64,000 nt of DNA from Aquarana catesbeiana. Its lineage: Eukaryota; Chordata; Amphibia; Anura; Ranidae. Within the stretch, counting starts at the first letter, position 1; every line of letters starts with the position of its first letter. Position numbers and translations under genes: made by a program. Below are positions 1-11,253 of the stretch, one piece after another. The notes below the pieces were generated by a model. The model was not told the origin of the DNA. It did no database searches and was given only the letters and a program-made list of their open reading frames with translations. The stretch covers positions 496,027,106-496,091,105 of the forward strand of contig NC_133328.1 in assembly GCF_042186555.1 (NCBI RefSeq). Reading direction: 5' to 3'.

Positions 1-2280
1 AATATCTTAGAAATGGACAACTTTGTGTAAAAAAAATGCGTTTTCATTTTTTTTCCACATTTTCCACAAACTTCTGGAAAAAAATGAACCATTCAGAAGA
101 CTCAATATGCCTCATAGATTATACGTTGGGGTGTTTTCTTTCCAAAATGGGGTCACTTTGTGGGCGTTTCCATTGTCCTGGTGCTCCAGGGCCGTCAAAA
201 GTGTAATAGGTGGTTGAGAGATTAGATGTGTAATTTATGCTCCTAGAACGCCTGAATGTGCTACTTCAATGTTGCGCCTCTGTATGTGGCCAGGTTGTGT
301 AAAAGTCTCACACATGTGGTATCGCCATACTCGGAAGGAGTAGCAGAATATATTTTGGGGTGTCATTTTTGCTATGTACATGCTATGTGTCGGAAATATC
401 TTAGAAATGGACAACTTTGTGTAAAAAAAATGCGTTTTCATTTTTTTTCCACATTTTCCAAAAACTTGTGGAAAAAAATGAACCATTCAAAAGACTCATT
501 ATGCCTCATAGATTATACGTTGGGGTGTTTTCTTTCCAAAATGGGGTCACTTTGTGGGCGTTTCCATTGTCCTGGTGCTCCAGGGCCTTCAAAAGTGTAA
601 TAGGTGGTTGAGAGATTAGATGTGTAATTTATGCTCCTAGAACGCCTAAATGTGCTACTTCAATGTTGCCCCTCTGTATGTGGCCAGGTTGTGTAAAAGT
701 CTCACACATGTGGTATCGCCATACTCGGAAGGAGTAGCAGAATATATTTTGGGGTGTCATTTTTGCTATGTACATGCTATGTGTCGGAAATATCTTAGAA
801 ATGGACAACTTTGTGTAAAAAAAATGTGTTTTCATTTTTTTTCCACATTTTCCAAAAACTTCTGGAAAAAAATGAACCATTCAAAAGACTCATTATGCCT
901 CATAGATTATACGTTGGGGTGTTTTCTTTCCAAAATGGGGTCACTTTGTGGGCGTTTCCATTGTCCTGGTGCTCCAGGGCCTTCAAAAGTGTAATAGGTG
1001 GTTGAGAGATTAGATGTGTAATTTATGCTCCTAGAACGCCTAAATGTGCTACTTCAATGTTGCGCCTCTGTATGTGGCCAGGTTGTGTAAAAGTCTCACA
1101 CATGTGGTATCGCCATACTCGGAAGGAGTAGCAGAATATATTTTGGGGTGTCATTTTTGCTATGTACATGCTATGTGTCGGAAATATCTTAGAAATGGAC
1201 AACTTTGTGTAAAAAAAAATGCGTTTTCATTTTTTTTCCACATTTTCCAAAAACTTCTGGAAAAAAATGAACCATTCAAAAGACTCATTATGCCTCATAG
1301 ATTATACGTTGGGGTGTTTTCTTTCCAAAATGGGGTCACTTTGTGGGCGTTTCCATTGTCCTGGTGCTCCAGGGCCTTCAAAAGTGTAATAGGTGGTTGA
1401 GAGATTAGATGTGTAATTTATGCTCCTAGAACGCCTAAATGTGCTACTTCAATGTTGCGCCTCTGTATGTGGCCAGGTTGTGTAAAAGTCTCACACATGT
1501 GGTATCGCCATACTCGGAAGGAGTAGCAGAATATATTTTGGGGTGTCATTTTTGCTATGTACATGCTATGTGTCGGAAATATCTTAGAAATGGACAACTT
1601 TGTGTAAAAAAAATGCGTTTTCATTTTTTTTCCACATTTTCCAAAAACTTCTGGAAAAAAATGAACCATTCAAAAGACTCATTATGCCGCATAGATTATA
1701 CGTTGGGGTGTTTTCTTTCCAAAATGGGGTCACTTTGTGGGCGTTTCCATTGTCCTGGTGCTCCAGGGCCTTCAAAAGTGAAATAGGTGGTTGAGAGATT
1801 AGATGTGTAATTTATGCTCCTAGAACGCCTGAATGTGCTACTTCAATGTTGCGCCTCTGTATGTGGCCAGGTTGTGTAAAAGTCTCACACATGTGGTATC
1901 GCCATACTCGGAAGGAGTAGCAGAATATATTTTGGGGTGTCATTTTTGCTATGTACATGCCATGTGAGAGAAATAACCTGTTGTGATGACAATTTGGTGT
2001 GAAAAAAAATAAAAATAAAAAAACTCTTCATTTTGCAAAGAATTGTGGGAAAAAATAACAATTTAAAAAAACTCACCATGCCTCTTACTAAATACCTTGG
2101 AATGTCTACTTTCCAAAAAGGGGTCATTTTGTGGGTATTTGTACTTTCCTGGCTTGTTAGGGTCTCAAGAAATGAGATAGGCCTCAGTACATCAGGTGTG
2201 ATCAGATGTGATCAATTTTCAGTGATTGGCACCATAGCTTGTAGACTCTATAACTTTCACACAGACTAAATAATATCCAC
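1..2280 (+). repeat. Tandem array of a 394-bp unit inside a TTAA repeat
   Basis: Five near-identical copies of a 394-bp unit (one is 395 bp from an extra A) start near 1, 395, 789, 1183 and 1578. A sixth, strongly diverged part-unit covers about 1971-2280. Each unit holds an A/T-run block, a block beginning GTTGGGGTGTTTTC, and the module CACACATGTGGTATCGCC. Short ORFs recur on both strands in each copy, but 394 is not a multiple of three, so they do not join into one frame. The array starts before the window. Downstream it runs straight into the tail of TTAA family A, so it looks like an internal amplification in a transposon-derived repeat. Confidence 0.93.
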
Positions 2281-2627
2281 TAATTTGGGTTATTTTTACC
2301 AAAGATATGTAGCAGTATAAATTTTGGCCCAAATTTATGAAGAAAAATTACTTATTTGCAAAATTTTATAATACAAATGAAGAAAAATGCATTTTTTTAC
2401 AAAATTTTCGGTCTTTTTTCATTTATAGCACAGAAAATAAAAAACCCAGAGGTGATCAAATACCACCAAAAGAAAGCTCTATTTGTGTGAAAAAAAGGAC
2501 GAAAATTTCATATGGGTACAGTGCTGCATGACTGAGTAATTGTCATTCAAAATGTGAGAGCACCAAAAGCTGAAAATTGGTCTGGTTATTAAGGGGGTTT
2601 AAGTGCCCAGTTGTCAAGTGGTTAATA
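2281..2627 (+). repeat. TTAA family A repeat, right end
   Basis: This stretch carries the right-end signature of family A: a T-rich part, the block GGTGATCAAATACCACC, then AAAGAAAGCTCTATTTGTG, and a terminal AAGTGG followed by TTAA. It is the downstream flank of the 394-bp array. Related right ends occur at 15029-16034, 31949-32646 and 47351-48266, and reversed at 18639-19524. Confidence 0.85.
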
Positions 2628-3064
2628 CAGTAGGAATCAGAGGGCCCTGCTCCTTAGAGCTTACAATCTAAGAGGAGATCATCAGTTGCACTTATAATTT
2701 ATGCATGGAGTGTTACTCACCTGGATGTAATTTGTCAGAGTGGTAACAATATTACACCATATTAGTTTTTTTTTTTTTTCTTTTTCCAGCCTATCTGGAG
2801 TTCCAGAGATAGGGATAAAAGGAGAGGATTCATCATACTCCACATGAGTGGCATTATCAAAGCGTGTTTGCTGTACTTAATTGTTTAGCCACAAATTCTA
2901 GTAAGCCTCCATCCTTATGGTGGTCAGACACCACCTTTTGCACATATTAAGTGGGAATATTGGACTTTTTTGTTTTACACAGAAGGACTTTTTTATATTT
3001 TTTTATGTTTATGTAACTCAAGTTTATAATCATCATAGCGCTGCATGTTTTATGTTCATCATAG
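2628..3064. other. Intron, possible ancient repeat tail
   Basis: No gene is visible. A short piece near 2645-2680 (CCCTGCTCCTTAGAGCTTAC) resembles the tail of old vertebrate interspersed repeats. That match is from memory and is weak. A T-run lies at 2765-2780. Confidence 0.3.
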
Positions 3065-3429
3065 ATACTAGCTTCTGTGGACAGCAAGGATAAATTAAAC
3101 CCTCAACTCCCACACTCCGACTCTACAGTCCACGAGCGGTCCAACAATTTTATATGAGAATTCTAGGCTTGATGGTAGCCTCCTTTGATGCAGTACCATC
3201 TGCTCATTTCTACTCCAAACCTCTACAATACAACATTCTGTTTCTGTGGAACAGATTGGTTCAGTCTCTAGACAAACTAACTCAACTGACTCAAGATTTT
3301 AAGTTTGAGAAACTGGAGTTTGAGAAATCCTTCCTCCCAGAGTCTTAGAAGAGCCGAACATAGGATGCCAGTTTTAAGAGCTGGAAAGGAGTCCTAGACA
3401 CCTTGTTTGTGAAGGGCATTTGGTCACCA

Positions 3430-3880
3430 GAGGAATTTGATCTCCTAATCAATATTCTGGAGCTCTGAGGGATTTGGTAGTCCTTGCAGTGCTGGATACC
3501 CACACAAGTGGGTCATCCAATCAAGATCCAGTTAGACAATAGTTGGACAAAACCACAGCAATGGTATACATCAATCATTAGCGAGAAACCAAAAGTCTTA
3601 CTGCGGCGAAAGAGATGGAAAGGATTTTAGTCATGGAAAAACTGTTACAGCCCTGTCCACCATTCACATTCTAGGAGTGGACTGTTGGCTGGCAGACTAC
3701 TTCAGCCAGCAGCATCTGGTCCCATGGGAATGTTCACTACATCCAGAAACATTTCAGGACCTGTGTGACATGTGGGGGAGGCAGTTTATGAACCTTCTAA
3801 ACTCCATGTTCAACAACAAACTGGACAGGTTTGTCTGCAGATGCAGAGATCCTCTGGTGGCTCATTGGAAACAATAGAGT
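3430..3880 (+). pseudogene. DIRS RNase H domain remnant
   Basis: The stretch reads, with frame changes, LLINILELW, then an SLQCW-like block, IQLDNSW, a YINH remnant, and AAKEMERIL. It is followed by GVDCWLADYFSQQ and PWECSLHPETFQDLCDMWG. This order matches the RNase H part of DIRS polyproteins, where the D and the LADxxSR block are diagnostic. There are stops and indels at several points. Its position between the RT-end motif and the recombinase fits a single decayed element on the + strand. Confidence 0.75.
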
Positions 3881-4063
3881 CTAATCTAAGCCTTTCCCCC
3901 TCTAAAGCTCCTTCCTCCTCTACACGGCAGGAGCAATATGGAGGGCATTCTGGTGAGCCTCATAGCTCTAAATTGGCCCAGGCAGATGTGGTGCTCAAAC
4001 CTGACAAACTTCTGGCAGACACCCTGTGCATATTTCAGATTGATTGGTTAACCACCCTGCTTC

Positions 4064-5385
4064 ATGGTTGCTGACTTCAATAGTGTGGCCGCTTTAGCCC
4101 AGGTTTTCAAAGAAAGGAGTCTCTCTGATTCAGCAATTTCCAAACTCTTAAAAGCTAGTTTACCTCCCACAAGATCTACTATCGCACATGGAAGGCTGGG
4201 AAGAATATTTACCTTTCTGCAATCAAGCCTGAATAACATACGGCCTTGAGTACCTTGAAGAGGCACATCCCAGCCCTTGCTATCTTATTTCAAAGGATGC
4301 TGACCTCCCATTGATTGATCAAGACTTTTGTATAAGGTGTCTCTCACTTGGTTCCTTCTGAACAACCACCTGTGACGCCATAAGATTTGAAGCTATTTCT
4401 TTTAACACTTCAAAGATTGCTTTTCAAACCAATCAAGGATGTTCTTTCTACTCACTCACACGGTTGCATTCCTTGTTGCTATCACCTCTGCAAGGCTTGT
4501 GTTTGAGCAGGTAGTGTGTCCTGTAAAGAAACCATCATCACTTGCCTGACGAAGGGGTCCTGCGCGGCCCCGAAACGTTGCACCTTCCTTGTGATGTAAC
4601 TTTTTTCATTAAAAGAACCTTTTTTGGACAACTTTCCTTGTCGATCCATGGTGTGCTGGCGAAGATGTACGTTTGTCTGATGCTTCCAGAACCCAACTGG
4701 TAATCGCTACAGCACCCATTAATTTCTTACGCCATTTTTCCGGGAACGCGTGCGATTGGAATATCTGATTGACTGTAAAGAAACCTATCTGGTCTTACAC
4801 AGGGATAATCGGATGTTGAGGCCTAGAGTCTCCTTTCTTCCCAAGACTGTTTTGGCCTTTTAGCTCAACCAGGACATTGTTCTCTATGCTCTTTGGCTTC
4901 AGTACAGCAAAAGAAAATTTCCCTTTTACTGCCTAGATGCAGTTCATGATGTGTAGATTTATCTCTCAGCCACTGCATTCATTAGAAGTATTGACTCTCT
5001 TTTTGTCATTCCTGATGTTCCTTGTAAATAGAAATCAGTCTCTTGCTCCACCATTACTCAGACAGATGACTGTCCAAGCTCAAGGTCTTAAAGATTGGGT
5101 TCCACTTTCTGCCCTGTTAATGCTCACTCTACTAGATCTTCTGATGTTTCTTGGGCTTTTTGTAAAAGAAACTGTTTCCTTTCCCAGATTTGCAAGGCTG
5201 TCACCTGGCCTTCTGTTCACAAGTTTTACCAGTTGAATGTTCAGGCTTCATCTGATGATGGCTTCAGATACAAAGGTTCATCAAGCAGCTGTTTGAGCAG
5301 TAGGCTGCCCTCTCTTTTATTTTATTGGCCTGTTAGTTCTTTGTTACTGTTACACACCCCTCAGTTGGACTGCTTTTGGCCATAG
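4064..5385 (+). pseudogene. DIRS tyrosine recombinase remnant
   Basis: An N-terminal part at 4064-4249 contains KERSLSDSAISKLLKAS, the usual core-binding start of DIRS recombinases. The catalytic part at 5095-5290 reads NAHSTRSSDVSWAF then QICKAVTWPSVHKFYQLNV. The H-x-x-R pair (His 5125-5127, Arg 5134-5136) and the catalytic tyrosine (5227-5229) are still present. The enzyme would insert circular cDNA by strand exchange. Frameshifts, stops and the 239-bp insertion make it non-functional. Confidence 0.8.
4534..4772 (+). mobile_element. 239-bp SINE-like insertion with 13-bp duplication
   Basis: The 13-bp sequence CTGTAAAGAAACC flanks this segment exactly, at 4521-4533 and 4773-4785, inside the DIRS recombinase. 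The inserted DNA has a GC-rich potential stem (GGGGTCCTGCGCGGCCCC) followed by GAAACGTTGCACC and an A/T-rich part. The length and target duplication suggest a short retroposon mobilised by a LINE. The family is not recognised, and no clear pol III A/B boxes were identified. Confidence 0.75.
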
Positions 5386-5400
5386 CCATTGTCTCTAAAT

Positions 5401-5828
5401 TACCGAATCCTGTGTCTCTTAAAGAATGAGAAAATAGGACTTTTGCAACTGCTTTAAAATGCGTTTTTTTTTTTTTTTCATGGAGTTCATTAGAGACATA
5501 GGTTCCATCCCTCTGTATTTGTGATCTATGTCTAGTACTGCTTTCTATAAAACTAAAGCATGCAGGCAGTAGTAGGGGTTGTACTTGGTTGTACTTGTTT
5601 GCCAGTGTTGAAATCCTACAGCCGTATAACCCAAATATCTCGGAATAACTGTGTTCTGTGTACTTTAATGAATACCATGAAAAAATGTTATGGCAAGTAC
5701 AAAAATTCTATTTTTTGTTTTCTCAGAATCATAATAAGTCCTGTCCTGGAGCCTGGAGTCTTTTTAGAGCTTTGGGTAGTAAAAGCTTCTATTCCTATGT
5801 CAACATCTTACCTAGTAATCAGACCTCG
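5401..5828. other. Intron, no feature recognised
   Basis: AT-rich intronic sequence between the DIRS remnant and the next MITE, with a T-run at 5466-5478. Short ORFs here show no coding signature. Confidence 0.5.
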
Positions 5829-5832
5829 TTAA

Positions 5833-6258
5833 AAGAATTATGGCTTTTTTAAAGAAAAACAAACATTATACTGACCTAGGTGGATGCAGCATCGATTTAA
5901 TGCTGCATCTGTCCCCTGCCAGCTCTGCAGTGAGAACTGAGTGATCAAACCCCACTGGTTGCTCAGTTCTCCCCCTCTGCTCTGAGCAGAGAGCTGTGAC
6001 TGTCAGTCAGTGGCTCTCTGCTCTTCCCTCCAGCACTCTCTGGAGCACTGAGCTGTGGAGGGGGCGGAAGAGGCTGGCTCAGGTTCTTGGTAGATCGCTG
6101 AGAGGCTTTGCAGAGCCTGGACTGGTTCTTTGACATCAGCCAATGGTGAGCTTCAGCCCACTGTCAGCTGAAAACAGGTCACAGGAGTGCAGAATGGAAT
6201 GCACTCCTGTGATCCATAGGAGAAGTATAGCCAAAAAAGCTTTGGCTATACTTGTCCT
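5833..6258. mobile_element. TTAA-flanked MITE
   Basis: TTAA stands at 5829-5832 and 6259-6262. The two ends share a weak inverted repeat, and the right end holds the small palindrome TATAGCCAAAAAAGCTTTGG. The GC-richer centre, with CTCTGCTC-type repeats, has no ORF of note. It is non-autonomous. Confidence 0.65.
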
Positions 6259-6769
6259 TTAATTAGTCTCAGCTGTCCACAAGCCATTTTAAATGTGAGC
6301 TGACTGATGCTCAGGACTCTCTCTCATGCTTCCTCTGCTTTAGAGCCTGCTGCTTGGAGAAAAGACTGAGTGCTGACAGAACACCAAAAAGGTACAATGG
6401 TCGCCTGCTTGTTTTGGGGAACATATTGGGGAGTACCCTGTTAAGTCTGAACTGGCATGAGTTTAGTTAGTGACTTTAAGATATACCTACAGTGATGTCA
6501 CTGGTTTAAAGCATGTGGTCTGGCTGTCAAGAGAAGGAGCTTATCTTCCTGCTTGTGTAATAGATGAGTTGAATAACCTGTTGGGAGATTGACTCCTGCG
6601 GGAATTGTCTTAAAACAAATGAATGCGGGTTGATGGGATTTTAAGGATTTTATTTCAGCTATTACTTTTATCAATACGTTTTAATTTTGAATGTTTTTTT
6701 TTTTTAGCATCTGTTTTTCTTTAAAGGTAATAGTTAAATATATTTTAGGATATGCACATGTGATTAGTT

Positions 6770-7150
6770 TAGGGCCCTTTCACTTAGGTGGTCCATCTAC
6801 CTATTTTTTGACCTGTGATTACACAGATCACAATGGACACCAATATGTCCTTATGGGTGGGTTAATTTAAGCAGACATGCATCCGCCCAACTCCAGGTTA
6901 ACTCCGGTCCGTCAGACTGGGTGGAAAAAGTTTGGGCTCAGACCCATTTTTACTCACCAGACCAAAGGTGGGCAGATATTGGCAGATGCAATAGAGATAA
7001 TAGGAGTCCACTTACATCTGCCCACCCATAGGAATTGCATGGATCTGTTTTTGCCATGGAGGAATATTCTCAAAACACACGCTTCTGATCCAGCCTAGCA
7101 CGGGATCGGCCCAGGATCCTCTAGTGAGACTGGACAGACTGCTAAATTAA
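6770..7150. mobile_element. MITE fragment (GGGCCCTTTCAC end)
   Basis: The left end, TTTAGGGCCCTTTCACTTAG, resembles the ends of the element at 19826-20198 (GGCCCCTTTCACGCATG). The interior holds repeated GGTCCATC/TGGACACC-type blocks. No clear matching right end was found, so limits are approximate. Confidence 0.45.
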
Positions 7151-8404
7151 AAAGGGCTGTAATGTAATTTATGGTATTTAATATGTGTTACCATTTTAAA
7201 AAATGTGTGTTTTTTTGCATTTGATTGTTAGAGAAAGTCAATCAGTGCTTTCCACCTTGTCTAATCACTGTACTTTACATTTGCTCGCTCAATGCATGGC
7301 TAGCTGTCTGCTTGGTCTTTAGCTTGACCTGTGTATTGGTTGTATTTCAGCAGTTGTTCAAAGAAAGTGCTATTTGATCTTTTGTTACATGCCAATAACT
7401 ACTAAGGTAAGAATGATAAAATCTCAATATAAAAACATGAACACTTGTCAATAATTACATTCAGATAAACTTTTCAATGACACGTACTGTATACATCGTA
7501 TAATCACAAAAAGTCCACTATAGTTTCCCTATAAATGGCCCGTATATTTTGTTTCTGCTGCACTTGATAGTGTAATTGAGGCATAGCTGCTAGTGGCCCT
7601 GCTGTGCAATTGCTCAGAAGCTACAGACTTTGTAGAACAATGTGTGTTCTTCCAGCACATTTAATGTAAGCACTCAGAGATACTGACTGAGAGCAAATTC
7701 CTGCTTCTTTGACTTCATATGTCATATGAAATACTGTCAAAGGATTGGTATGGCAGAGAAGTGACAAGCCAAAGTCATTTATGCTTTTTATGACTTGAAA
7801 TATGAGAGCAGATTTTTGGAAATGCGAAATAAACTCCCTAGATAGAATAGAATCTTCGGGCTTGTCATTATTTGACACTGCTTTATTATTTGTCACATTG
7901 GATGGGATTTTTATTGTACCTGTAAACATTACCATTTTGTTTAAGATATATTTATTTTTGCTAAATGCTTGTCTTGTGTCAGTTTGCCATTGTGTGGAAT
8001 AGTCTCATGTCATTAAGCCAGATCTTCTGTTTTGGTTTTGTTTACATTGGTACATTATTACATATTATTACCATTGTTCTTGTCATATAAAAAAAATCTT
8101 TAGCTTATGCTATGATATTTTCAAGCATGCGCAAAACTATCATGCTATATTTTTTGTTAATTAAGTGAAGTTATAACAATAAAAAAGGAGGACATCTATC
8201 TGTAGCCCTGGGAACTAACCATTTTGGAGTCTTCACAACTTCCTATTCCTAATTTAATACACAGCATGGTATAGCTACTAGTATCTAACCAGTAATTTAA
8301 CATGTTTGCCAGTCTTTGGAAAATTTCTTCCTTAATCCTAATCATATCCATGACCGTTTTCAGTCAATTTCATCCACTTTCGTTTCACCAGTAAACACGA
8401 TGCA
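7151..8404. other. Intron, no feature recognised
   Basis: AT-rich unique-looking sequence. The open frames at 7621-7935 (minus) and 7802-8002 (plus) overlap one another and show no recognisable protein family. Confidence 0.5.
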
Positions 8405-8408
8405 GTTA

Positions 8409-8796
8409 AAGTGAAATTCCTACTTACACATAACTAGCCTTAAAACTGTCTCCTCTCTTCCTGTTAACATCTATGCTAACTAACCCATGTAAGAAAGATG
8501 CATATACTTACCTATTTTCATGCTGCAGTTGGTTTGAGCTCTCCAACAACAGCTAGTAAGGCCTGGAGTGGTGACGTCACCCTTAGGCTTCATTGGCTCA
8601 TCTGTTGTCAGCGCTGTCTCCTTTCTTCTTAAGCCATGCTGTCTGACACGAGGGTGCTGGGTCATGTGACTGGACCGGAGCAGCCTGAAAATAGGTAAGA
8701 ATATACATCTTTCTTACACAAGCTAGTTAGCATAGGAGTTAAGAGGGGAGAGGGAAAAGTTTTATGGCTAGTTAAGTGTATAGCTGAAATTCCACT
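8409..8796. mobile_element. MITE with long terminal inverted repeats
   Basis: The left arm (8409-8530) starts AGTGAAATTCC after TTAA. The right arm (8680-8796), read in reverse, starts AGTGGAATTTCAGC. Both carry GCTAACTA, GTAAGAAAGATG and TTACCTATTTTCA in the same order. The right flank is TAAA, a probable decayed TTAA. Arms of about 120 bp would form a long hairpin. Confidence 0.75.
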
Positions 8797-9195
8797 TAAA
8801 ATGTTCTCTTCAGAGACTAAGTAAACTAAGAGACTCCTTGCAATTTAACTATGAGTTAAATTGACTACCCAAATTGAGTCAATTTTGAAGTCAACACTGG
8901 CCACCAGCATTTCTGTGTATGGACTTGAAGCTGGATCTTTGCATTTTGACCACTATGTTTTGGTGCCATTGGCAACCCAGGGACAGCCCTTGCTAGTGGC
9001 CAAACCCTCTCCCCCACAACTCCCAGGTCCAGTCATCTCTACCCTAGCCCTGCTTGGGGTTGCTGCGGCAGGCTTTCTGAATGGCAGTGGTATCTGCCAC
9101 CACCAGCTTTGTTGAATTTCCTCTTTCCGTTGTGGTAAGGAGATGAGCTTGACCATGGGCGGTTCTTGTAGATCTTGGAGGGCAATACAGTTGGG

Positions 9196-10193
9196 TCAGC
9201 AGCTCAGTGAAGGATCGGTTATGAGCTCAGTTTCTGCCTGTGCGCACAACTGCTCCAATTCCTCTTCATCCTGTCTATTAGTACGTTTTATATATGATAA
9301 TGTAGATCTCGTTACACCTCTTATAAACGCCTTAAAGGTATCCCAAAACATACCCCCCATTTTCCTGTCCCCATGCGCTTCCAGAAACCAGAAAATTTCC
9401 AGCTGCTTCGGTATTCTATCATATGGGTTAACCATCGAGATTGAATCCTATAGCCCGGAAGTCTTCCTACAGGCCCTATTTTTAAATCAAAGGTCAAACC
9501 AGAGTGGTCAGACACTCCTCTAGGCCTGTAAGTGGCAGATTGCACCATTGGGAGTATCTTCTCATTCCCCAGAGCCAGGTCTATTCTAGACATGCATCCT
9601 CTCCCTGGTGCATGCCACGAATAAGACCTAGCATCTGGGTTTCTAATCCTCCAAAGATCAGCCCATCCAACTTCCTTTATACATTTTTCCAGCACCCTCG
9701 ACCCTACTATTCCTTTTTGAGTATTCCTCCCAAACCTATCCATCTTTGGATTTAAACAGATATTAAAATCTCCCATGCAAACGACATGTGCCTCTGCATA
9801 CTCTGACATAAATAACATTGCTTCCTTCAATACTCCCATCGTAGCAGGTGGGGGATTATATATTCCCATAATTACAAATGGCAGTGAGTGCATCAGGGCA
9901 AAGATGAAAACATATCTCCCATCCGGGTCCCTCTTTACCCTGATGAACTCCCATGTCACCGCTCGATGCACCATAAGGTAGACCCCTCTTGAATATGATG
10001 TGTGACATGAATGACTCGACCACTGTATTTAGGGCTTTTTTAAATAATCCAGTCTTTCTTTAGTCAAGCGTGTTTCTTGAAAGCAAATTATTTTAGCTTG
10101 CACTTTACTAATTTCTGTAAAGACCTGTGTTCGTTTTAATTGTGTACCCATACCTCTCACATTCCATGAAAAAAAAGTATACTGATTACTCAT
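9196..10193 (-). pseudogene. L1-type ORF2, endonuclease domain only
   Basis: The minus-strand ATG at 10193 begins MSNQYTFFSWNVRGMGTQLK, then QAKIICFQETRL. These are the N-terminal asparagine and glutamate motifs of the APE-type endonuclease. After a break near 10040 the frame 9974-9321 continues with VVCMGDFNICLNP (GDFN motif) and GVSDHSGLTFDL (the SDH catalytic end). A further frameshift leads to 9435-9196, which reads PKQLEIFWFLEAHG then WDTFKAFIRG. The protein ends there without a reverse transcriptase. The endonuclease nicks target DNA to prime reverse transcription; this copy cannot act. Confidence 0.85.
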
Positions 10194-11253
10194 GTTTATT
10201 ATTTTTTTGTTTTAACCTTCTTTTCACCAGGAATCCTAAATCTCATTCTTTCCCTCGTGACCTTTCTCCTTTCTACATACCCCTCCCTCCTACCCCATCC
10301 ACTTATCCATTCATCTTCATTAATCCATTTAAAAATTTTTAGGGCTTTACCGACATATTGCATTTTACCCTTATATAGATAAGTCGTATCGATTTCAACC
10401 TCTCTGCTCCTCGACCCCCCCTCTTTTTCTTGAGAAAGAGTATGAGGACGTGGGGAAAGAGGAGAAAAAAAAACCCTGCACCCGTATAAGTACACATATA
10501 CACCCACATATAAATATACATATACATACATTTCCTTTCTTTTCAACTCACACCTATACCCTATCGCACTTATACCCACCCAACTATATGCACTCCCATA
10601 TCGCTTCCTATACATGTGAATATTTCACATACATCTCTCCCCCTCTTCCCACTACTATGTGCTTTCATATATCTCCTATATTACCTGAGTATCCTCATGT
10701 GTTATCCATATTTCATTTTGGTCTCTCTCTTGTGTTACTTCGGCTCTTAACCCCCCCTCCCCCCTAATTATAATCTACCCCCCCTCCCCCCCAACCTCCT
10801 TCCTCAGTGTTGCGTTTGCTTGTGTTTACACTTTTAATCTTTAGTGTCTATACCTCCCCTTCCCCCTCCTTCTCAATCCACTCGTGTATTCTCAATCCCT
10901 TGGTATTCACTCACCCCGTGCATCATTCTTGCTCCAAACCACCCCCCCCCCCCCCCCAAAGTCCACCAAGAAAAAAAAAATTAAACCATTAAAAAATAGA
11001 AAAATCTCAGCAATCCAAAAATAAAAAAATTTAAAAAAAAACATCCAAAAGGAGAGAAAAGAGGGTTGGGGAGCCCCCGGGGGGGGGGGGGGGGGGGGGG
11101 TCCAATCCACCTACCTACCAAAAAAAAAAAATTTCATTTAATAAAATAAATAAAAACACCTCCTCCCCCCATTCCTTCATAATAAAAAAAAAAAAACATA
11201 GACTCCCGATAACGTCTGTACTTTGGGGGCTTCCGTCAGCCCCCTATTTTCCT
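10194..11253 (-). other. LINE ORF1-ORF2 spacer with homopolymer tracts
   Basis: The spacer is pyrimidine-rich on the + strand (10735-10960), with C16 at 10942-10957, G22 at 11079-11100 and several A-runs. It has no convincing ORF. The overlapping frames at 10199-10615 and 10450-10767 are low-complexity readings. Confidence 0.7.

Larger units (their letters stand above)
3065..5400 (+). mobile_element. Decayed DIRS (tyrosine-recombinase) retrotransposon
   Basis: Broken reading frames in order give the C-terminal part of a DIRS polyprotein. Near 3150-3240 LGLMVASFDAVPSAHF corresponds to the RT/RNase H junction. Near 3520-3580 is an RNase H-like block with an LDN and a YINH remnant. At 3680-3870 LADYFSQQHLVPWECSLHPE leads into a block ending CRDP. 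The element ends in a tyrosine recombinase. Frameshifts and stops are frequent, so it is inactive. It is interrupted at 4534-4772 by a short insertion with a target duplication. DIRS elements have no DDE integrase and use a tyrosine recombinase; they are common in amphibians. Confidence 0.85.

Noticed and set aside
1..1994. Families of short ORFs repeated every 394 bp on both strands
   Set aside because: They are copies of one tandem unit whose length is not a multiple of three. They lack a common frame, splice signals or any protein family match.
1..1994. CRISPR-like array
   Set aside because: The whole 394-bp unit repeats without short repeats and variable spacers, and the DNA is vertebrate.
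7621..8002. Overlapping opposite-strand ORFs of 104 and 66 aa
   Set aside because: No family match, no splice context, AT-rich intronic texture.
10199..10767. Open frames of 138 aa (minus) and 105 aa (plus)
   Set aside because: Low-complexity readings of the LINE spacer, overlapping the start of ORF2.
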